The notes beneath the pieces were generated by a model. That model was not told the DNA's origin. It ran no database searches and saw nothing but the letters and a program-made list of their open reading frames with translations. A stretch of 12,576 bases of DNA from CAYSWH01 sp964434775 (GTDB taxonomy: Bacteria > Patescibacteriota > JACMRA01): NCBI GenBank assembly GCA_964434775.1, contig CAYSWH010000042.1, positions 1 to 12,576 on the forward strand. Reading direction: 5' to 3'. Both the position numbers and the translations under genes were made by a program. The first letter of the stretch is position 1, and each line of letters begins with the position of its first letter. Shown here piece after piece: positions 6,269-12,576 of this stretch.

Positions 6269-6461
6269 TTTTTTCTATTCCTACCAAATATATAACCCTT
6301 TCTATAATCAGACAGTTTTACTTAAAATTTATTTAATAATTACTTTATAATTAACTATAATTTTATTATAATCTATTATATACAATTATGTTAGTAAATA
6401 TTCACAAATAAATTAACTTAAACAAATTGATTTTATCTATTAATAACTGTGAGGTGTTGAA
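6269..6461 (+). promoter_or_regulatory. AT-rich leader with candidate promoter before the caspase-like gene
   Basis: A 193-bp noncoding gap of very high A+T content, the longest between genes after 2066. TATAAT (6367-6372) is a perfect -10 box, with TTTATA (6344-6349, four of six consensus bases) 17 bp upstream. TATAAT also occurs near 6303. Redundancy in such AT-rich DNA makes the exact promoter uncertain. A good ribosome site (GAGGTG, 6451-6456) precedes ATG 6462. No GC-rich terminator hairpin is visible for the C1 gene. Confidence 0.35.
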
Positions 6462-8714
6462 ATGAAGGCAATAAGAGTTATATCCATTATAATATTGTTA
6501 GTATTAATATCTGCTCCTGTATTCGCTCAGGATGACGACAGCGGAGAATACGGCAGAGACATTATCAAAACGGAAAGCGGTTCTGAGGAGTTTAAAGCTA
6601 ATCGTATCGCTCTTATTGTCGGTATAAATGAATATCTTAATATAAAGGGGCTGAAATACGCTACACCTGATGCATTAGCTATGAAGGATGTGTTGGAAGA
6701 ACAAGGAGCTTTTACCGTTCAATTAATGGGAGACGGAGCAAGTAACAAACCTACCAAATATAACCTGATAAGTGTGTTAAATGATATAAAATCCTTATCA
6801 GAAAGTGTTGACACAATAAAAACATTTGTCTTCTACTTTGCTGGACACGGCTTTACAATAGACGGAAAAAACTATTTGGCTCCTATGGATGTAAACCCTG
6901 ATGATATACAAAATACCGGTATTAATATGAGTGAAGTTTTTGATATTGTAGAGGTGATTCAGAAAAACGCAAAAGTAATGATGTTTATAGATGCCTGCCG
7001 TAATGATCCTATAAGCCGTGGAGGAGGAACAGCCTGGGGAGATGAAAACTCAAGAGGAACTAAGGTGCTTTATTCAACATCGGAAGGAGATTACTCTTAC
7101 GAATTACCCGAGCTGGAACACGGGGTATATACGCTTCACCTTACACAAGCACTGAAAGGATTAGCTGACCTTAGACCTTTCGGTAATGAGGATTCTCATG
7201 TATCTTTTGAGGAAGCCGCTAAATATGTAGCCTCTAAAATGCTTGAGTTCTCCACTGATAATCCTTATGATATATCACAAACACCAAGAGTTGAGATGAT
7301 GGAAGTACTGGGAGATTTCTTCATCACAAAAGTAGATCAAACAGAGATCAGCCTTTATAATGATATTACATCCGTTGCTGAAATAACAGAGGATTCTGAA
7401 TACTATAACCAAGAATACTACTCCCTTGTTGAACCAATTTACGCACAGTTAAAAGAAGATTTGGGATCAGATAGCATTACCGAAGCTATAGACTCCTGTA
7501 ACTCTATTCTAACAATAATTTCACAATATGAAGACGATATGGATCTTACAAAAGATAAAGAAAAGATTAATTTACTTATTGACAGATTGGAAAAGGTTAT
7601 CAATGCGAGAAAGACTATTGAGAGCGGAGATGCATATCTTTCGGATAAAGACTTTGTAAATGCAATAAAAGAATTTGTGGGAGCTCTAACGGTAGTAAGA
7701 GAAAATAATCTTGATCAGTTCATTTCTTCACAGGATTTAGCGGAGAAAGTCAGCCGTGTAAGAGTAGCAAGGAATATTCAGGAATTTATTGATGATGGTG
7801 ATGAAGCTTTAAGAAACTCAGAATATGATGAAGCTGAAAAGAAATACAAAACAGCTCTAACATTACTCGGTACTAATGATATTGAAGACTTAATTCCAAA
7901 AAGGTCTGTAGAAATACGGGTGGAAAAAATTGAATATGTAATTCAGGCAAGAGATGCAGTCAATGAAGCTGAGGTCGCATTTGAAAATAGGGATTATAGA
8001 GAGGCTTACAAAAAATATGATGAAGCTATTGCAATACTTTATAACAATAGAGTTGATGAAGAAATAATCCCGAGAGAGCCATTGGAACAGAAATTAGAAT
8101 ACTTGAACACTATTTTGGAAATATTAGACTCCATCGACGAAGCGGACGGATATTTTGAAAACGGAGATTACCAAAAAGCAAACGAATTATACAAACAAAT
8201 TATTGAACGAATTAAACAAAACAAATTGAATGACTTAATATCTATTGGAGAACTTGAAAACAAAATAAACCAGACACCACTTTATAAAAAGTTATACATA
8301 AACGCTTCAGGTGGAGGAGCGACATCTGTATCAAACTTTGGTATGCTTGTTCCATCCTGGAACTTAGGGTTTACTTATAGAATGAACAGACAACTGTCTT
8401 TCGGTATAGGAGCTAATATATTCCTTTTTGAAGGATTTATTAAATACTCATTCATCAATACAACATTCATCGACGAAATTTCAGCAGAGTTTATGGTTAA
8501 AGCAAACTTATCTTTCAATATGTCGCCTTTGATACTCGATATGGGACCTTACGGGATTGGTGCCGGTTTGTCCATAGAATATATTATGGGATTTTACGGG
8601 ACATTCGGCGTTTATGCGAGTATCAGAAGTGATTTTATCTTAAATTTCGGATTAGAAGCATACCCTTATAATATACCTCTTAGTCTTGCTGTGGGTATTG
8701 TGTTTAATATATAG
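6462..8714 (+). CDS. Exported caspase-like (C14) peptidase with TPRs and C-terminal beta-barrel-like domain
   Basis: 750 aa. Residues 1-22 are a signal peptide (cleavage likely after VFA). Residues about 47-290 are a caspase-like fold: RIALIVGINEY, FYFAGHGF with catalytic His129, and FIDACRND with catalytic Cys179, so the dyad is intact. Caspase-like peptidases usually cut after basic or acidic residues; specificity cannot be read here. Residues about 380-600 contain four TPR-like helical hairpins, each with a G/A-D/E-x-x-Y/F-x-x-A pattern. Residues about 610-750 are rich in glycine and aromatic residues in alternating strands (GIGANIFLF, YGIGAGLSIEY, SLAVGIVFNI) and resemble a small outer-membrane beta-barrel. 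This implies an outer-membrane protein with a periplasmic or surface peptidase, unlike typical cytoplasmic bacterial caspases. The next gene starts 32 nt downstream, so they are probably co-transcribed. Confidence 0.87.
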   Translation: MKAIRVISIIILLVLISAPVFAQDDDSGEYGRDIIKTESGSEEFKANRIALIVGINEYLNIKGLKYATPDALAMKDVLEEQGAFTVQLMGDGASNKPTKYNLISVLNDIKSLSESVDTIKTFVFYFAGHGFTIDGKNYLAPMDVNPDDIQNTGINMSEVFDIVEVIQKNAKVMMFIDACRNDPISRGGGTAWGDENSRGTKVLYSTSEGDYSYELPELEHGVYTLHLTQALKGLADLRPFGNEDSHVSFEEAAKYVASKMLEFSTDNPYDISQTPRVEMMEVLGDFFITKVDQTEISLYNDITSVAEITEDSEYYNQEYYSLVEPIYAQLKEDLGSDSITEAIDSCNSILTIISQYEDDMDLTKDKEKINLLIDRLEKVINARKTIESGDAYLSDKDFVNAIKEFVGALTVVRENNLDQFISSQDLAEKVSRVRVARNIQEFIDDGDEALRNSEYDEAEKKYKTALTLLGTNDIEDLIPKRSVEIRVEKIEYVIQARDAVNEAEVAFENRDYREAYKKYDEAIAILYNNRVDEEIIPREPLEQKLEYLNTILEILDSIDEADGYFENGDYQKANELYKQIIERIKQNKLNDLISIGELENKINQTPLYKKLYINASGGGATSVSNFGMLVPSWNLGFTYRMNRQLSFGIGANIFLFEGFIKYSFINTTFIDEISAEFMVKANLSFNMSPLILDMGPYGIGAGLSIEYIMGFYGTFGVYASIRSDFILNFGLEAYPYNIPLSLAVGIVFNI

Positions 8715-8746
8715 ATTCAGATTTATAAAATTAAGAGGAGAAACAT

Positions 8747-11700
8747 ATGAATAAGTTTAGAGTTATTTTTATAATTATTTTAATGGCTTTTCTATTAACT
8801 AATTTTGGATGTGTAGAAGAAACAATCGTTAATTCAGAGATTGTTGTAAAACAAAACGGAAACCCCGTTCAAAGCATTATAGGAAACTATGACTTCGGTG
8901 TTGTCGGTATGGATGATACAACACAGGCAATATCATTTATCATAGAGAATACGGGTGATGACCCTCTTGAACTTACCGGAAACCCTATTGTGAAAATTAT
9001 GGGAGATGATGCCGACCAGTTCACCATCACTCAACCTACTAAAACAGTAATTGAAAAAGGATCATCAACTGAATTCAGCGTAACATTTCACCCTACAAAA
9101 GTTAATTCTAAAATTGCTGTTGTATCTATTGATAACAACGACATTGACAATAATCCTTATCGGTTTAATCTCTATGGATCACCGGGAGAACCGGGTATCA
9201 TCATAGATCAAGACGGAACGACTATCGAAAGCGAAACAGGACAATATGACTTCGGAGATATTCTTGTCGATACATCCTCATCGGCTATATTTACTATCAC
9301 AAACAACGGGAATTATACAATGGAATTGACAGACGACGTTGGCATCAATGGAACTAATGCCAACCAATTCAGCCTCACACAGCCATCTAATACATCGCTT
9401 GAACCCGATGAAAATGCTACTTTCACCGTCTATTACAATCCTACTACAGGCGGTGATAAAACAGCCACCGTTACTGTTCCGAATAACAGCGTAAACATCA
9501 AGAACTATAACTTTACTATCACAGGCAGTTCCAATCCCGAAATCATGGTTAGTCATAACTCATCGGAGATTGAAAGCGGAACGGGTACATTTGATTATGG
9601 GGAAATATCCATAGGAACACCACAACAAGAAACATTCACCATAGAAAACACCGGAAACTCAGACCTGACTATTGACGGCGATATAACATCTACCGGAAAC
9701 GACGCATCACTGTATGTTGTAACACAGCCTACGGAAACAACATTAGAAGCAGGAACAAGTACCACATTTACCGTAACATTCACTCCGGACAGCACGGGAA
9801 ACAAAACCGCAACCATCTCCATTCCGAACAACGATGACGACGAAAGCCCTTATACTTTCGATGTTATGGGCGGAAGCAGACCGGAAATCAATGTTAAACA
9901 GGATACAACGGATTTACCAAGCGGTACGGGTGAATATGACTACGGATTTATTGCTAAGGACGATACAAACAGTATTGACTTTACCATTGAGAACAGCGGA
10001 ACATCTAATCTAATCATAAGCGGGAACATATCGATTATCGGTGCTGACTCCGACCAGTTCCTCATCACACAGCCGGCATTAACCGATGTTCCTATAAGCG
10101 GAAGCACTACATTCAATGTTACATTCGCTCCTACATCCGCAGGAGACAAGACCGCCACCGTTTCCATTCCAAACGATGATACAGACGAAAACCCATACAC
10201 CTTCGACATCATCGGAAAGGCGGGATACAATCTCACAGTCCAAAGCAGTACCGGCGGGTCGGTTACCGAACCTGCTTCAAGTCCTCTACTCGTTGAACAG
10301 GGGCAGGTAATCAACATAAACGGAACAGCAGACGGAGGTTACGGCTTCTTTAATTGGTCGGTGGTAAGCGGAAGCGGTGTCGCATTCGGTGATGCTGATG
10401 CTCTCGATACAACCGTAACGCTGAACAGCGACCATGCCACAATCAGGGCTAACTTCGATGTTCTGTATCAACTCAATGTAACAGCTGATCCAGAAGGAAA
10501 CATCATCGAACCTGCTACAAGTCCCGTATCTGTAGTAAGGGGACTGCCTACAACCATATCGGCACAGGCTACCCTTACCTATGACTTCTATGAATGGGAA
10601 GTACAGAGCGGAACAGGCGTAACCATACAGAACCCCGAATACGGTGTTACTACCGTTACATTGATGGACGAGAACGCCACTGTTAATGCTACATTCATTG
10701 AGATTGACTACACAAAGGTTAAGTTCGTTAGGACGGATGGTAATGATAATACAGGAAACGGAACAGAGAACAACCCGTATCAGACCATTACCAAAGCGGT
10801 TCAAGTGCTTACTCCAATCGCAGGTCAAAGAGAAGTGCGTGTGGCAGGGGGAACATACAATGTTACATCGCCTATTACTATGGTGGAAGGTGTATCACTC
10901 GAAGGAGGCTACAACGCATCGAACTGGAGCGACAGGAAATACAAAACCGACGATGACAGAAACAACCCGACATATCAAACCATCGTAACATACACAGGAA
11001 GCACAAACGGTTCATCATCATCCCCAAGCAGAGCCATCTACTTCAATGGAAGCACGATAACAGATGCTACTTACATCGAAGGGCTGACTGTGAACGGAAG
11101 AGACGGCGGAAGCTATTCAAGTGCGGTCATGGCATACAACGGAGCAGACCCGACCATACGATACACCACGCTGAACGGCGGAAGCGGAACCAACTCGTAT
11201 GGCTTGTTCAACTCATCATCAGCGATGACCAAAGTCTATAACAACACGATAGACGGCGGAACAGGCTCGAATAACTCTTTTGGTGTCTACAACACAAGTT
11301 CATCATCGGCAATCATCATCAACAACACAATCAATGGAGGAAGCGGTTCTAACTCTTATGGCGTCTACAACAACCAGTCATCGCCGGACATCATCAACAA
11401 CACGATAGACGGCGGAAGCAATGGTGCTTATGCTGTCTACAACGGCTCGAGTTCATCACCGGTTATCAACAACAACATCATCTTTACCAATGCTACATCC
11501 AACGCTTATGGCGTCTACGAAGCATCTACATCATCCGACCCGTCCGAGCTGAAGAACAACAACATCATCGACGCACCGACGGCTCTATACTACGATGACG
11601 ACAGCTCAACAGAAGAGATAACCTCAATCGCAGGTGTGAACGGGCTAAGCATCGCAAGCGGGAACATATCCGAAGGAACAAAGGCTAACCTATTTGCCGA

Positions 11701-12576
11701 CTACGCAGACGGAGACCTGCACATAGATGAAGACGGCTCTATCGATGTGAAGAGCGGAGCGTTAGACCTGTCGGCGGATGCGGACTTCCCAAGCGACGGA
11801 ACGAACAAGCTCGACAAGGACGGCAATGTCAGAACGGATCCATGGTCTATCGGAGCTTATGAAGAGGATGTGCCTAACTACTACCTCACGATACAGTCAG
11901 GTAACGGAGGGTCGGTTACGGTACCCGCTCAAAGCACAATACAGGTGGTGCACAGAACAGAGATAGACATCACAGCATCGGCAGACGCAAACTACGGCTT
12001 CGTCAACTGGACGGTGGAGAACGGAAGCGGGGTCGTCTTCGGAGACGCAACAGCATCCACAACCACAGTAATGCTCACTGACGGAGACGCAACGATAAAG
12101 GCTAACTTCGCATCATATCAGTTGACCGTGATAGCGGGAACAGGCGGGTCGATAACAGTGCCGGCAAGCAGTCCTATCGCCGTGGGACACAACCTGCCGA
12201 ACACGATAACCGCATCTGCGAATGAAACGGAATACGGCTTCTATAACTGGCTGACCATATCGGGAAGCGGGGTCGTCTTCAATGATGCCAACTCATCCAC
12301 AACCACAGTGAGACTGACCAACGGCGATGCCACGATAAAGGCTAACTTCCTGTCTTATCAACTGACCGTGATAGCAGGAACGGGCGGAAGTATCACCACG
12401 CCGTCAACAAGCACGGTACAAGCAGGATACAATGTGCCTATCAACATAACCGCAGACCCGGATACAGGGTATTTCTTAGAGTATTGGTCAGTGGAAAGCG
12501 GATTGGGTGTGTCCATAACAGATGAACTATCAGCAGATACCACAGTGAAACTGACCAACGGGGATGCTACGGTAAA
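8747..12576 (+). CDS. Giant mosaic surface lipoprotein (ASH / InlB-type / beta-helix), 3' end cut by window
   Basis: ATG 8747 follows AAGAGGAG (8733-8740); the frame stays open to the right edge, giving at least 1276 aa. Residues 1-22 look like a lipoprotein signal ending NFGC (Cys22, relaxed lipobox). Residues about 30-490 are four tandem immunoglobulin-like ASH/choice-of-anchor-D repeats (YDFG, FTIENTG, TFTVTFTP, YTFDV...G). About 492-655 are two InlB-type repeats (YNLTVQSSTGGSVTEP, GYGFFNWSVVSG, ATIRANF). About 658-1043 form a right-handed beta-helix that opens with a DUF1565-like segment (VKFVRTDGNDNTGNGTENNP) and holds coils of about 25-27 aa (NNTIDGG). Three more InlB-type repeats of 80 aa follow from about 1045, the last truncated. 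Such stalks act as adhesins or surface scaffolds; no enzymatic residues were identified. GC rises strongly along the gene. Confidence 0.88.
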   Translation, partial: MNKFRVIFIIILMAFLLTNFGCVEETIVNSEIVVKQNGNPVQSIIGNYDFGVVGMDDTTQAISFIIENTGDDPLELTGNPIVKIMGDDADQFTITQPTKTVIEKGSSTEFSVTFHPTKVNSKIAVVSIDNNDIDNNPYRFNLYGSPGEPGIIIDQDGTTIESETGQYDFGDILVDTSSSAIFTITNNGNYTMELTDDVGINGTNANQFSLTQPSNTSLEPDENATFTVYYNPTTGGDKTATVTVPNNSVNIKNYNFTITGSSNPEIMVSHNSSEIESGTGTFDYGEISIGTPQQETFTIENTGNSDLTIDGDITSTGNDASLYVVTQPTETTLEAGTSTTFTVTFTPDSTGNKTATISIPNNDDDESPYTFDVMGGSRPEINVKQDTTDLPSGTGEYDYGFIAKDDTNSIDFTIENSGTSNLIISGNISIIGADSDQFLITQPALTDVPISGSTTFNVTFAPTSAGDKTATVSIPNDDTDENPYTFDIIGKAGYNLTVQSSTGGSVTEPASSPLLVEQGQVININGTADGGYGFFNWSVVSGSGVAFGDADALDTTVTLNSDHATIRANFDVLYQLNVTADPEGNIIEPATSPVSVVRGLPTTISAQATLTYDFYEWEVQSGTGVTIQNPEYGVTTVTLMDENATVNATFIEIDYTKVKFVRTDGNDNTGNGTENNPYQTITKAVQVLTPIAGQREVRVAGGTYNVTSPITMVEGVSLEGGYNASNWSDRKYKTDDDRNNPTYQTIVTYTGSTNGSSSSPSRAIYFNGSTITDATYIEGLTVNGRDGGSYSSAVMAYNGADPTIRYTTLNGGSGTNSYGLFNSSSAMTKVYNNTIDGGTGSNNSFGVYNTSSSSAIIINNTINGGSGSNSYGVYNNQSSPDIINNTIDGGSNGAYAVYNGSSSSPVINNNIIFTNATSNAYGVYEASTSSDPSELKNNNIIDAPTALYYDDDSSTEEITSIAGVNGLSIASGNISEGTKANLFADYADGDLHIDEDGSIDVKSGALDLSADADFPSDGTNKLDKDGNVRTDPWSIGAYEEDVPNYYLTIQSGNGGSVTVPAQSTIQVVHRTEIDITASADANYGFVNWTVENGSGVVFGDATASTTTVMLTDGDATIKANFASYQLTVIAGTGGSITVPASSPIAVGHNLPNTITASANETEYGFYNWLTISGSGVVFNDANSSTTTVRLTNGDATIKANFLSYQLTVIAGTGGSITTPSTSTVQAGYNVPINITADPDTGYFLEYWSVESGLGVSITDELSADTTVKLTNGDATV
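11240..11416 (+). repeat. Beta-helix coil repeats in DNA
   Basis: AACAACACGATAGACGGCGG occurs at 11240 and 11396, with a diverged copy (AACAACACAATCAATGGAGG) at 11321. Spacings of 81 and 75 bp correspond to 27- and 25-residue coils. They encode NNTIDGG/NNTINGG turns of the right-handed beta-helix. Confidence 0.75.
11881..12576 (+). repeat. Tandem 240-bp InlB-type repeats
   Basis: Bases from about 12052 to 12150 recur 240 bp later, as at 12061 and 12301 (AACCACAGT), 12093 and 12333 (ACGATAAAGGCTAACTTC), and 12124 and 12364 (TGACCGTGATAGC). Each unit is 80 codons: Y-x-LTV-x-AGTGGSI-T, a Y/F-x-x-W strand, SGSGVVF, TTTV, DATIKANF. An earlier copy covers about 11880-12120, and the third is cut by the window end at DATV. 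Confidence 0.85.

Noticed and set aside
9278..10828. Series of minus-strand open frames and short + frames within the lipoprotein
   Set aside because: All lie inside a continuous 1276-codon + frame with clear domain structure; long shadow frames are expected in higher-GC repetitive coding DNA.
11070..11460. AAC-rich, GGSG-rich stretch in the lipoprotein as a DGR variable repeat
   Set aside because: It is a periodic beta-helix (NNTIDGG coils of 25-27 aa), lacks GGSW and GFR landmarks, and does not align with the template at 1556-1681 beyond shared AAC codons.
1..12576. CRISPR array, tRNA or rRNA genes, insertion sequences
   Set aside because: No regularly spaced direct repeats outside coding repeats, no cloverleaf-like or rRNA sequence, no transposase or terminal inverted repeats were seen on reading both strands.

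Overview
The window reads as one arm of a genome from a low-GC, Gram-negative-type (diderm) bacterium. Four or five of the seven proteins carry export signals, two of those with lipoprotein-style cysteines, and one protein ends in what looks like an outer-membrane beta-barrel. Permissive lipoboxes, TTG starts and very AT-rich DNA would suit Spirochaetota or a similar uncultured lineage. No ribosomal or other phylogenetic marker is present, so this is a guess. All genes are on the + strand.

Region 1 (1 to about 1900) is a diversity-generating retroelement (DGR) without its target. It has a GC-rich hairpin at the left edge and a gene for an HRDC-domain accessory protein. Overlapping that gene is a DGR-type reverse transcriptase with IGNLTSQ and YMDD motifs. 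Directly on the RT stop codon begins an adenine-rich template repeat whose readable frame encodes the C-terminal signature of a formylglycine-generating-enzyme (FGE)/C-type-lectin fold (SGSNRVKRGGSW, AAC runs, IGFRVSF). About 220 nt downstream of the template can form several stems and may be the structured spacer of the DGR RNA. I see no variable repeat in the window. The target gene probably lies just left of position 1, because the first twelve bases read T-L-T-stop in frame 1.

Region 2 (about 2010-6268) is a probable operon: a 50-aa charged orphan protein, a six-bladed kelch lipoprotein, an exported SH3 plus M48-like protein that has lost all three zinc ligands, and a membrane-anchored papain-family (C1) peptidase with an intact Cys-His-Asn triad and a DUF4384 tail. 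Region 3 (6462 to the end) has its own AT-rich leader. It holds an exported caspase-like (C14) peptidase with TPRs and a C-terminal barrel-like domain, then a very large mosaic surface lipoprotein (four ASH-type repeats, two InlB-type repeats, a right-handed beta-helix, three more InlB-type repeats) that runs off the right edge.

Taken together, the window places a protein-hypermutation element beside a set of envelope proteins that includes two apparently active cysteine peptidases, one dead metallopeptidase homologue and two large repeat scaffolds. A functional link between the DGR and the protease/adhesin cluster is an inference from proximity only. GC content rises sharply from the DGR (about 22-30% in sampled lines) to the 3' half of the lipoprotein (above 50% in places).
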